Source of the DNA: Smallanthus sonchifolius
Lineage: Eukaryota > Streptophyta > Magnoliopsida > Asterales > Asteraceae
Assembly: GCA_023525975.1 (NCBI GenBank)
Contig: CM042040.1
Coordinates: 50,995,486 to 51,059,485, forward strand
Reading direction: 5' to 3'
DNA: 64,000 nucleotides
The notes beneath the pieces were generated by a model. That model was given only the letters and a program-made list of their open reading frames with translations. It had not been told where the DNA came from and ran no database searches. Below, piece after piece: positions 1-10,473 of this stretch. The translations under genes and the position numbers were made by a program. Numbering within the stretch: position 1 is the stretch's first letter; every line of letters starts with the position of its first letter.

Positions 1-1080
1 GTGCATCAGAGTCTCAAAGTCTTTGCATAGCTGTTTCCTTGTTGATCCAAAGATGATATAATCAACATAAATTTGAACTAGTAAGATTTCTCCCCCTTCA
101 TCTTTGATAAACAGGGTCTGGTCTATGGCACCTCTTCTGAAGTTGTTGCTTAGTAGATATCCGGACAAGGTTTCATACCAGGCTCTTGGTGCCTGATGTA
201 GGCCATACAGAGCTTTGTCCAGTTTGAACACTTGAGTGGGATGTGCAGGATCTATAAAGCCTGGAGGCTGTTTGACGTATACTTCATCACCAATCTTCCC
301 ATACAGAAAGGCACTTTTGACATCCATTTGATAGACAGTGAAATTCTTGGATGCAGCATATGCCAGGAAGATTATGATGGCCTCCAGTCTGGCAACAGGA
401 GCAAAGACTTCATCATAGTCAATCCCTTCTTCCTGAGTGTAGCCTTGAGCTACAAGTCTGGCTTTGTTCTTGACTACAATGCCTCTCTCGTCTTGCTTGT
501 TCCTGAAAACCCATCGTGTGCCAATAGCATATTTACCTGGTGGAAGATCAACAAGTGTCCAGACATCCTGCCACTTGAATTGCAGCAATTCTTCCTGCAT
601 TGCTTCAATCCAGCTGCTGTATTTGAGTGCTTCATCTATCTTCTTGGGTTCCACCTGAGATAAGAAACAAGAAAACATGCATATATTGGCCTCATGAGAT
701 TTACTCCTTGTGAGAACTCCTTGGTGTATTTGACCAATAATATTCTCTTGAGGATGTTCTTTGTGGATCCTCTGTGCTGGTACCACCTCCAACTGTATCC
801 CTTGCTCTAGATTGCTGTAATTTTGATCAGGGGCCTCTTCATTTATGGTGGAAGAATCTTCAACCGCATTATCCACATCAATATTTTCAGCAAGAGCATC
901 AGCAGCATCTACAGCATTTACCGAAGAGTCTTCATTTAGATTTTCAGTTTCAGACAGGCTATTGCTGGTGATAAAAGACCGTATTGTTCCTGCTTCACTT
1001 GCTTCAATTGCTTCCACAACTGATGGAGGATCAATTGATGGTCTTCTCAGACTGACAGAAGATGTAGGAAAATCCAGTCA
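1..1080 (-). pseudogene. E1 reverse transcriptase, N-terminal part (RVT_2 type)
   Basis: Minus-strand translation from about 1080 down to 1 is open. It starts with an acidic linker and runs into a copia RT: the entry motif near 600 ([10 protein letters not shown]), then [31 protein letters not shown], the first catalytic Asp in MDVKSAFL near 310, and ALYGL. The active-site box near 53-73 reads YVDYIIFG where copia RTs have YVDD, so the second metal-binding Asp is Tyr through a single GAT to TAT change. The frame differs from that of integrase, with a frame change near 1080. RNase H would lie beyond the window edge. Plus-strand reading frames over this stretch are shadows. Confidence 0.88.
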
Positions 1081-1913
1081 GTGGATGAAGTGGAGGCAGG
1101 TGATTGTGTAGACGTAGACTCCATATTTGAGAAGGTGAGAGGCTCAAATATTTGGGAGAATGAGTCTATGTCAAAGAGCCAGTTTGGTCCTCTTCCCTGC
1201 TCACAGACAATGTGTTCTCTGCATTCCAGATTTGCTGATTCTTCAACAATTCTTGTTCTTGAATTGAATACTCGATAGGCCTTTGATTGAGAGGAATAGG
1301 CAACGAAATATCTTTCATCAGATTTGGCACCAAACTTAGGAAGAATCCCATGTGTGATGAGAATGGTGCATGGACACCCAAAAGGTTTTAGGAACCCAAT
1401 ATAGGGAATTCTTTGAAACCAAAGTTCATAGGGTGTTTTGTTGAGGGGTTTGACAATTAGAACTCGGTTTTGCACATAACAGGCTGTGCTAACTGCTTTT
1501 GCCCAGAATGTGAGTGGCAGTTTTGAGTCAGCCAACATAGATCTTCCTGACTCAATAAGAGTTCTGTTTCTTCTTTCAGCAAATCCATTTTGTTGAGGAG
1601 TTCTTGGAGCGCTGTATTGTCTTTCTATCCCCTTGCTTTCACAGAAAGAGTTCAAGGTGTGGTTCTTGAATTCTGTTCCTTGATCACACCTTATGATCTT
1701 CACTTTTTGATTACTTTGATTTTCTACCCTGAGAATGTAGGATTTGAGAATTTCAGCAGTTTCATCTTTAGTTCTCAAGAAGTATACCCATGAGAATCTG
1801 GTGTAGTCATCAGTTATCACCAGACAGTACGACTTGTTGCCCATTGACATGACATTTGTAGGACCAAAGAGATCCATATGCAGCAATTGCAGTGGAGTGT
1901 CATTTGTATTCAA
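1047..1913 (-). pseudogene. E1 integrase core
   Basis: A 288-codon open stretch on the minus strand carries the copia integrase core. The catalytic triad is visible: Asp14 in LHMDLFGP, Asp77 in IIRCDQGTEF and Glu113 in NGFAERRN, followed by the conserved LPLTFWAKA and KTPYELW blocks. The zinc-binding half lies just upstream in the same frame (CIACLKGK), beyond the in-frame TAA at 1986-1988 that separates it from the protease segment. The end at 1047 results from a frame change into the RT frame and is not a natural C-terminus. The enzyme would join reverse-transcribed DNA to the genome, but the polyprotein around it is broken. Confidence 0.88.
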
Positions 1914-1985
1914 GGTCTTGGGCTTGGGAGAGCTTTTGTGTTGTTTCCCCTTTAAGCATGCAATGCAGTGGTCTTCCAGCTGAAA

Positions 1986-2522
1986 TTATTTGTCAGGAAT
2001 CCCTCTGACAATATTATTCTTCACCAATTTGTTGATAGTTTTGATATTAACGTGGCTTAATCTCCTATGCCAGAGAGCTGATTCATCAACTGATGCCTTT
2101 GATAAAAAGCAGGAAACACTCCCAGATGGAGTGACTTCATTCATGTCCAGTACATAGAGATTTTCTTTTCTCTGAGCAGTTAATAAAATGCTTTCTGGAG
2201 GAGGTGTGGATAAGCCTGGAGTCAGTACAAAACATTCTTTATCTGTGAAGAGCATCCAATGCTTTTGGTCGCAGGCCTGGGAAACACTCATGAGATTGAA
2301 GTCCAATTCTTTAACATAGTTGACCTTTTCAATGCTTATTCTTTCATTGGACACAGTTCCTTGTCTAGTGGTGGATCCTCCCTTTGAGTCACTTCCAAAG
2401 GCAACATATCCTCCATTGAAATGTCTGAAGTTTGAGAGGATGGATCTGTTGCCTGTCATGTGCCTGGAACGCCCACTGTCTACCACCCAGGTGTTATTCT
2501 TGTGACCTGGCTGTTCCTGCAC
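1986..2522 (-). pseudogene. E1 aspartic protease and GAG-pre-integrase segment
   Basis: About 178 codons on the minus strand. The protease active-site motif is WVVDSGRSRHMTG near the N-terminus, followed by the substrate-binding GGYVAFG block and the pre-integrase segment ending in ALWHRRLSHVN, which supplies the His pair of the HHCC zinc site. It shares a frame with the integrase piece and is separated from it by one TAA at 1986-1988. It is in a different frame from Gag, which ends at 2534. The canonical copia motif usually has Cys after DSG, whereas here it is Arg. That change is visible in the sequence; its effect is unknown. Confidence 0.85.
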
Positions 2523-2533
2523 ATGATATATTT

Positions 2534-5467
2534 CTAATTAGTAGAAGGAACCCAAGAGTCTGTAGACTTGAAAAAGATGGTTGTTAGTTTATCCTTTTCA
2601 GTATGTTTACAGTCAATGGAGCCAATGACAGTGCTTGAAGATGATTTGGCTTTCCATTGCCTTATTGGTGTTTTTCTAGTTTTCCTCACACTATCAGCAG
2701 CAGATTTTGCTACTGATGTTTCTGGCTTGTTGACAGTAGATCCTGCTGCTGACGGCTTTGTTGAAGTGTCAGCATTCTTTGCTACTGTAGGCTTTGCCTT
2801 GGATTTTGCCTTATCAGCAGTGGGCACTCTTGCTACTGATGTCGTTGCCTTATCAGCAGCAGATTTTGCTGCGGAGGATTTTAGCTTATCAGCAGCAGAC
2901 TTGGTTGCTGCTGAAAGCTTCTGCTTTGTTTTCTTGGGCTGAACTGGACTAACAACCGATGTATGCTGATCCTTCTTTACCCTTTGTCTTTGAGGAGCTT
3001 GATGAAGTATCTGGTTGAAAGGGTTAAACTTACAGTTTGCAGCAAAGTGGTCTGATTCACCACAAATGATGCAAGTTTGTTGAGATTTAGGCAGCTTCAC
3101 TCTTGAGGGAGATAGAGACTTTTTGAACTTTGTTGCTTTGTCTTCGTAGCTTCTTACCTTCTTATTTTTGTTAGTCTTTTCAAAGGCATGCTACTTTGAA
3201 TGTCTTTGATATTCCAGGTAATGAAAGCAGGTGCTGGCAGTGTGGTTATATCTGCCACACACAAAGCATGATTTTGCCAGTTTGTCTTTTGAAAGGTAGA
3301 CATAGTCCTTTCTTTGGAACAGATCCTTGAAGTTCCATGAATGAGCTTTGTTATGTTCAAAGGTGGCTTCTTCTAGGGTCCTTGGAACTTTTTCTTCAGG
3401 CTTACGACATACATCAAATACCTTTCTCTTTATGATTGGCATGAACTGAGGCTTGGGGTTTGTGGGTTCTGATGTCTGTCCCTTTTCTAGCTTTCTTCCA
3501 TCTGGAGGATAGCTGATCTTGATCTGTTTGAATGGTACAGGGGCTATAACAGCCGGAAGAACAGTAGGAACTGCAACTCTATTCAGAACAGCTTCAGATG
3601 GGACTGCACTGGTTTCATCATGGTCTGAGTGAGTTGACTCAGATTCCGATGAGGTAGTGCAGTCTTCGATGAGAGGTTCATCCGTTGAAGGATCAAGGTT
3701 TCGGTTTGCAGTGTCAAGATTTTCAACATTGAAGCTTGGTTCGTATATGGCAATATACTCAGCACGAGGATGAACAACATTGTACTGATCATTGTTATAC
3801 CCAAGTCTAGTTTTTACCTTTTCATGGACTTGAATATCTAAAAGTCTTTGTAACTTTTTGGTAGAAAATTCATATTTTTCAACATGAACTTTCTGTTCTG
3901 CCAGTTCAGCTCTGGTAGCTTTTAGTTTGACCAGTAGATCATCAATATGAGTTTCAAGATTAGTTTGTTCATGTTTTAGCGATGAAATCTATTTCTTAAG
4001 GCAGTTAATCTTTTCTTTATAAGTATTTTCAACCTTTTTGAACTCAGATTTCATCTGATGAAACTCTTCATTTTGATCTAGAAGGTTTTGGTTGTGCTTT
4101 CTATAACCCAAAACATTATTAATACAGGCTTGAGAGCAAAGATGTTCAAATACCTGAGGTGGTATCTCTGTAGTGACTGCCATTAGAGCTTGATTTCTGA
4201 CTGGCAGTTCTTCATATTGAAAGCTCTAGTCGAACTCAGAAGTTCCAACAGTTGCACAGGCTGCAGTTTGAACTAGAGGAGTAGCTTGATGCTGTTGTCT
4301 GGGTTGGGCTTGGTGAGCTTGTCTTGACTGAGAAATGACTGGATTTGCTCTTGGTGCCTTGCATTCTCTAGCAAAGTGACCCAGTAGGTTACAGTTGTAA
4401 CATCTGAGTTTGCTTTTATCCAAGCCAACTCTGGTGTTGGAGTTGTTACTTGGAATGGGTCTTCCGGTTCTAGAGTAGAACCTCTTTGCTCTTATAGAGA
4501 GCATGTCATATGAGTTCTGTATGTCCATTTCTTCTAAATCATCTGGATGAAAGCATTCCAGATCCTCCTAGGTAAAGGACATATTATTTGTGCTTTCAGA
4601 AACAAAAGCAGCAGAGGTTGATGTTTGAGGAGGAGCTTCTTGGAGAAATGGTGAGTTGTTTGTTTGAGAGATTGGAGTTTGAGGATGGGTGATGATGGGA
4701 GGATAGTAGTTACTTGAACTAGGACCCGAGTGCTCAGAATGGAGTGCATAGGAGGTGGTGGTGGATGTTGAGGCTGTTTGGTAGCTTGAGCTTCTTTCTT
4801 TTGCCTGAATCATCTCTAGCTCATAGGTTTTTAGCATTCCAAAGAGCTCAGTCATCTGGAGAGTCTTCAGATTCTCCGTTCTTCTTATTGACACTGTGTA
4901 AAGTGTCCAGTAGCTTGGTAGAGACCTGATGAACTTCTTGAGAATATCTTCATTCTCTAGCTTCACCTTTGAGCACTGCAGCTCCCCTACAAGATAGGTA
5001 AATCTGTTGTATAAAACAGTTAGAGACTCACCTTCCTTCCAGATGAAGTTTTCATACTGCTGCTTTAGGATGTCTCTTCTGTTCTCTTTGACTTCCTCCG
5101 AGCCAGCAAACATTTTCTCAAGAGCTTCCCAGAGCTCTTTGACAGTTTTGTAGCTTCTGAAGTTATGAAAAACTTCACTTGGAAGGCACATTTGGATAGC
5201 TTCTAGTGCCTTGAAGTCTACCTCCATCTTTTTTATATCCTCTTCTGAGTACTTGGAGGGATCCTTTGGAACTGATGGTCCTCCAGAGTCAGCAGATGCC
5301 ACCATTGGAATGTAGGGTCCATCCCTGATGGATTTTCACATTCCGTACTCTTGATAGCAGAAAAAACTTTCCATGCGATTTTTCCACATGTCATAGTCTT
5401 CTCCCGACACCAATCTTGGTGGTCGGTTGATGCTGCCGATGTCTTTAAACCCGTTGCTTTGTGCCAT
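2534..5467 (-). pseudogene. E1 very long Gag with three CCHC knuckles, five in-frame stops
   Basis: A single minus-strand frame can be followed from the ATG at 5467 (MAQSNGFKDIG) to 2534, about 977 codons. In-frame stops fall at 5336, 4568, 4226, 3989 and 3191, with no frame change. Domains in order are: a UBN2-type Gag region (about 4620-5300); a first zinc knuckle CYNCNLLGHFAREC near 4370-4410; a coiled-coil stretch (about 3840-4180); an acidic Ser-rich linker; a second knuckle CFVCGRYNHTASTC near 3220-3265; a third CIICGESDHFAANC near 3035-3075; and a Lys/Ala-rich tract with repeated SAADK (about 2690-2910). Most copia Gags have one knuckle and are far shorter. The ATG is chosen because the conserved DIGSINRPPRL segment follows it. 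Confidence 0.8.
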
Positions 5468-5557
5468 TTTTGTTTTTGGTGACTTGATGAAAGAGAGAGT
5501 GTTTAGAATAGAACCATAAGTGATTAAACCAGTGTGAGTTTGTTTAATCTGAGCCAA

Positions 5558-5570
5558 AGCTCTGATACCA
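5558..5570 (-). other. E1 primer-binding site, initiator tRNA-Met
   Basis: On the minus strand TGGTATCAGAGCT begins two bases after the LTR end. It is complementary to the 3' end of initiator tRNA-Met, the usual copia primer, and it fixes the inner edge of the 5' LTR. Confidence 0.9.
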
Positions 5571-5572
5571 CT

Positions 5573-6357
5573 TGTAGGATCGTGAAATTACAAGATGGTT
5601 CTGTTCTTAGTTGAAATTGGCGGAAACAATAACAACTACACAAATGTAATCAAACAGACAGAAAGAATACTAATAAGAACACTGTTGTATTAAGCTTTTG
5701 CAGGTAAACGATTACAAGTGAAACTCTATCAGAAAGCACAAAAAGCACACATACAATGAAGTGTTTACAGATTATTTATACTCACTTAGAATCAAGACAG
5801 CCCCTTGATTCTAAGGATCAGATCTAACACAGACCGTTGATCTGTTGTATCTAGCTAACTATTACACGTTTTGTCTATATCTAGTTAACTTTATTGAAAC
5901 GTCTTCTTTATGCATCATTACTTGCATGCTTGGAGAAGAGCATTGTTGTCCGTCATTGGTTGTGCCATTGAGGTTCCTTCTGCTTTGAGTGTGTCAGTTT
6001 CTTTTGCAGAAAGTTGTTAGTGACGCTTGGTATGGATAGTCAGCTGCAACAATTTGTCTTCAAGGCACAAGGCTGTCAGCAGCAAAGATGTTGATCAGCA
6101 GCAAGATGTAACCATCCAGAGCTGCTGATGATTTGCCTGTCAGCAGCATCAAGTGTTGATGCTGCTGAGAAGCTTATCCGCAGCAAGTTTGGTCTTCAGC
6201 AGATAAGGCTATCGGCAGCAGATTTGTTCTTCAGCAGGAGAACAAGTATCCGCAGTAGATAAGCTTGTCCGCAGCAGATTGTTGGTCAGCAGCAAACTCT
6301 GAGATCAGCAGCATTTGTACTTAGAGAATTTTGTAGCCATCAGTCTTTGATTCTACA
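5573..6357 (-). repeat. E1 5' LTR (785 bp)
   Basis: In element orientation it starts TGTAGAAT and ends ATCCTACA, an imperfect inverted terminal pair with TG..CA ends. A TATAAATA box lies at 5780-5773. The upstream half (about 6040-6330) is crowded with CTGCTG-type motifs in both orientations and includes a perfect 13 bp hairpin at 6140-6168. The C3 LTR at 20920-21620 is homologous along its length, which supports the borders. Confidence 0.9.
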
Positions 6358-6387
6358 GAAACCACTAGTATGCCTCTAGTGTAAGAA

Positions 6388-8302
6388 TTGTCATTGTACT
6401 TTGGAACCTCTTCCACACCAAAAACCACAGGATCGGGAATTGCTTTGTTCTCAGGGAATCACATAGGAAGAAGAGAATGGTTAGGTTTATACCAACAAAA
6501 GAGTCCAACATCTACAACAACTATTGCCAAGATTGTAGAAGATCATATAGCTTTCTTTTCATCATGCATGTTGGCATATGAAAATTTCATTGGTGGAAAG
6601 TTAACTGATCCAGAAACAGTTGAAGAAGATTTCAATCAAATAGATCCATATGACATGGAGGATATGGACATACAGTGGAATATGGACATGATCCTGAGAA
6701 GGGCTAAACGTTTTCTGAACAGAACCAGTAGAAAGTTTATCGGTGGGCATTCAAATGCTAAAGTTGGGTTTGACAAATCAAAAGCTAAGTCTTATAAATG
6801 TCTGAATTATGGACACTTTGCACGAGAATGTCAGAAAGACAAGGCACCAGCCTCAGGTTTCACTCGACCAAGTTCAGGAAGCAACCAGAATCACAACAAC
6901 CAGAGCTTCAACAACAACCGCAGTCAAAATCAAGGTGGACTATCCAATGCACTGGTAGCTCAACAAGACGACAACTATGATTGGGGAGTTAATCTTGAAT
7001 ATGCCATCATTGAACACACTCAGATGTGATTGATGGAGGAAATCATCGAGATGATACAAGATGAAGAAAGGGAAACTGTTGCTATTGCTGACCAACAGGA
7101 ATCTCCAGTTGCTTTTACGGCAATCGGAGAAGCATCCAGTTCATCAACTGAGGTAGATTTTAATTCTTTTGTTGTTATTCCTTGTTCTAATTTTTTAATT
7201 CTAAAAGCAGAAAATGATAAAATTCACGATCAACTTGAACCTCTACGTAGTGCAGCTTTAAATTATAAGGAAAATAAAAAACGTTTTAAAGATTCTATTG
7301 AAAATCTCAGAAAAGATAAACATGCTTTTTCAATAAAAATTAGTGAACAACAATTTCATTTGGATGTTGTCTACAAAGAGTTAGAGAAAACGAATGTCGA
7401 AATAGCCAAACTTCAGAATGAAATTCTGAAGTTAAGTGGAAAAATTGAAAATTTGAGAAATTCTCGTTTTGTGGTGGAACATTATGAATCTATCATACGA
7501 CAAGTGAATGGCAAAGGTTTAGGTACTAATGCCATTCCACCACCAGTTAACTGGACATTTTTTAATGTGTCAGTCGACATTGATTTGTCCTTTCTTGATG
7601 AATCTTCAAGTAAGGAAAATTCATCTTCAGATGAAGAGTTTTATTTTGATGAATGTTCAGAAGACAACAAAGTCGAGGGTGTTGTCTCAAAGGAACTGAT
7701 TGATGAACCTAAAACTAAAAAAAAACATTGTCAATGATCGTGACAATTGTATTTAACAGAACCTGATGTAATTGAATCAAATGATAAATTGAAAAAGATG
7801 CTTTATAGAGATTTCAAAACTATAAAGCAAGTAAAAAAGGAGACATTTGCTAACAAATTGGGAAAGAATTTTCAAGAAAACATTGATAAACATTATACTC
7901 CCAAAATTCAATCAACATCTGGTAAAGCACCAGCTGTGGTTCATCAAACCAGTTCTAATATTTATCAGAATAAACCATCTTCATCTAAAACTAGTGAGTC
8001 TTACAAGAAAATTTTTAAAGAAGAGTTGCTTTCACTGTGGAACCTTTGGTCACATTCTTGTGAATTGTCATTATAAGAATCAAGAGAAATGGCCTGTTGC
8101 CCAACAACATGCTGTGTCTCTGAAAAATCCATCAGTAAAGAAATTTAGGACTCATTCACCCGTCCAACACATTGTCAAGTCAAAACATGTGGCTAGACCA
8201 TCTACTGTGAAATGGAACAAGAAACTTGTTGTTCCAAGTGTATCTACTCCCGGTAGTATACAATCTGGTGAGATACATGTGGTGAAATTATCTAGACCAT
8301 AA
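6388..8302 (+). pseudogene. E2 Gag C-terminal part: altered knuckle, coiled coil, second knuckle
   Basis: One frame runs from 6388 to about 8030 with stops near 7027 and 7735-7746, then the frame changes near 8030. The segment MDIQWNMDMILRRAKRFLNRT precedes a first zinc knuckle that has lost its second Cys (KCLNYGHFAREC). Then come Asn/Gln-rich sequence, a long coiled coil (about 7190-7480), an acidic Ser-rich block, and, in the shifted frame, an intact knuckle CFHCGTFGHILVNC near 8030-8070. No believable start codon exists: the upstream in-frame TAA at 6382 and the E1 border show that the N-terminal domain is missing. Its role would be capsid formation and RNA binding. Confidence 0.8.
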
Positions 8303-8592
8303 AGGAGGAGACGAAATAAGAAATTGAGAAAACTTGGACAACAGTTAGCTAGTCATTAACCAGGTAAAACTTTTACTAGTTTTTCTATTAGCAAACCAGT
8401 TGTTCAAGAAAAACAAGTATGGAGAAAGAAACTAGACAGTTCTCAAGTCTTTAATTTTGACTCTCCAAAACAGTCACCCATTTTTTATCATCATCATTGT
8501 GAACTAATAGAAGTAGTTTACTTTGAGAAAAAACAGACGACCCAAGACCACAATGGCCTGGGTTTCTAAATCTAACTAATCTCTTGTGACAA

Positions 8593-9041
8593 GTGCAGGG
8601 ACAATCAAAGGGATCTATCTCAAATCGTTGGTATGTTGATAGTGGTTGTTCCCGGCACATGACAGGCAACATGGCCTTGCTTCAAGACGTTAAACCATTC
8701 AGAGGTGGCTATGTGGCCTTTGCTGGAGAAAAAGGAGGTTGTATAACACGTCAAGGCGTGGTTACTAATGGATGTATCAGCTTTGACAATGTCAACTATT
8801 GCAACTAAAGCACAACCTGTTAAGTGTCTCTCAGATGTGTGACAAAGAATATTCGGTGATGTTCAAAAAATCTGAATGTTTGGTTCTCAAGCCTGGTTTC
8901 ATGATTCCGGAAGAATGGATTCTTATGCGTGCACCAAGAACGAATGACACTTATCAAATTGACATGAGTGTGGCAACAACCACCACTTCTGTTGCAACAT
9001 GTTTACTTTCCAAAGCAACAGAAATTGACTCAATCTTATAG
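8593..9041 (+). pseudogene. E2 protease and GAG-pre-integrase
   Basis: The motif WYVDSGCSRHMTG near 8630-8668 is the canonical copia aspartic protease site. GGYVAFAGEKGGCITRQG follows, and after a frame change near 8800 the NLLSVSQMCDKEYSVMF block of the pre-integrase segment. The frame ends at 9041. The zinc-binding half of integrase (HRKLRHISYRKMNH, then CMSCKKGK near 9150) is recognisable only by changing frame. Confidence 0.82.
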
Positions 9042-9934
9042 CATAGGAAACTCAGACACATTTCATATAGAAAAATGAATCATTGTACGAAACGGTTTGG
9101 TAACCGGGGTTCCTAAGTTGAGATTTTCCGTTATAAATGATTGTATGTCTTGTAAAAAGGGCAAACAATAACGGAAATCCCACAAGCCAAAGCTCCAAAA
9201 CTCCATTGATACCTCTTTGGAGCTCTTACATATTGATTTGTTTGGGCCCATAAGTATCAAGAGTATTGGTGGAAAGTCATATAGTTTGATTGTACTGATG
9301 AATACTCACGTTTTTCTTGGGTACATTTTTTTTAGGTACAAAGGATGAAACTGCTGAAGTTCTTCAATATCTGATTCTGAGTCTGGAATCATTATGCAAA
9401 TTGAAAGTCAGAAGAATAAAGAGTGACAATGGCACAGAGTTTAAGAATAACATGATGGATCTTTTCTGTCTCAAGAAGGGTATTCGTCATGAATTCAGTG
9501 CACCATATACTCCTCACCGGAATGGAGTTGCAGAAAGGAAGAACATAACTCTAATTGAGACTGTAAGGACAATGCTGTCAGTTGCCAAGCTTCCATTAAC
9601 ATTCTGGGCAGAAGCATTTAATACAACTTGTCACGTATTGAATAGAGTTCTGGTGGTGAAGAGACACAACAAAACAAGCTATGAATTGATCAATAATCGA
9701 CTTCCTAAGATCGACTACCTAATTCCATTCGGTAGTCCATGTTCTTTATTGTTACAACACAAAGATTGTAAGTCAAAATTTCATGCAAAAGCGGTAGAAG
9801 GCATCTTTTTAGGATATGTTGCCAATTCACCTTGCAAGAGAGTGTACAATATTGATAGTCGTTCTGTCAAAGAATGGTTCAAAGTGGACTGCAGTAAACA
9901 AAGCACTCCACCAGAACCAACAGGTCCAGCTTAG
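9042..9934 (+). pseudogene. E2 integrase
   Basis: The stretch 9317-9934 is open and carries the second catalytic Asp in IKSDNGTEF and the Glu in RNGVAERKN, followed by LPLTFWAEAFNTTCHVLNR and the GIFLGYV block. The first Asp (LHIDLFGP near 9228-9250) and the HHCC site lie upstream in other frames, so at least two frame changes separate the parts. Compared with E1 the same blocks occur in the same order. All three acidic residues are present, but no uninterrupted protein is encoded. Confidence 0.82.
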
Positions 9935-10221
9935 GGTTTTGATTATGATACTCTTTTCAAATCATTCAACCTTCCTAATTTATCTGCTGAAGATGCTGCA
10001 AATCTGTATCAATACTGTAGAGGCGGCGACAACTCCAATTTCTCAACTAGAACAACAATACCTATTCCAACTCCCAGTTCCAATGTTGCATCTGCATATG
10101 GAACGTATGAAAGTGACACTGAAGAAGATATTCACGGTGAAGGAGGTGAAGTTGAAATTGATCCGAGCACTCATGTTAGTGATGACATGGGGAAGTTAAG
10201 CACAAACCTTGAAACAGATAT

Positions 10222-10473
10222 TCAAGAAACCATTGTACCAGAGACAAAATTCATAGGAATCATCCAATTGAAAACATCATTTGTGATCCTAATGCAGGTG
10301 TTCAAACTCCTCACAAAACCATAACTGAAAATACCAGTCTTTATGCTGAGATTCTTAACACAGGCATTATGGAAACTTGTTTGAAAGCTGCTTTTGTATC
10401 CCAAATAGAGCCTAAGAATGTAAAGGAGGCTCTAGCTGACAATTGTTGGATTGAGGCAATGCAAGATAAATTG
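10222..10473 (+). pseudogene. E2 RT, start of the domain, upstream of S1
   Basis: The frame ending at 10473 encodes the acidic linker and the RT entry motif, with EPKNVKEALADNCWIEAMQDKL split by the S1 LTR directly after the Leu codon. It continues at 14342. Confidence 0.8.

Larger units (their letters stand above)
1..6357 (-). mobile_element. E1: Ty1/copia LTR retrotransposon, 3' part outside the window
   Basis: Read on the minus strand, the order is LTR (6357-5573), primer-binding site, long Gag, protease, integrase and reverse transcriptase, which is the Ty1/copia order. The rest of RT, RNase H and the 3' LTR lie left of position 1. E1 sits against E2, whose Gag lacks its N-terminal part. 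I therefore infer that E1 inserted into E2, although the duplicated target cannot be checked because the other end is missing. E1 is dead: Gag has five in-frame stops, there are frame changes between domains, and the RT active site is altered. Its LTR is the same family as that of C3 (20920-21620). Confidence 0.9.

Noticed and set aside
232..1111. Plus-strand frames over the left end
   Set aside because: They are shadows of the E1 RT, which translates convincingly on the minus strand.
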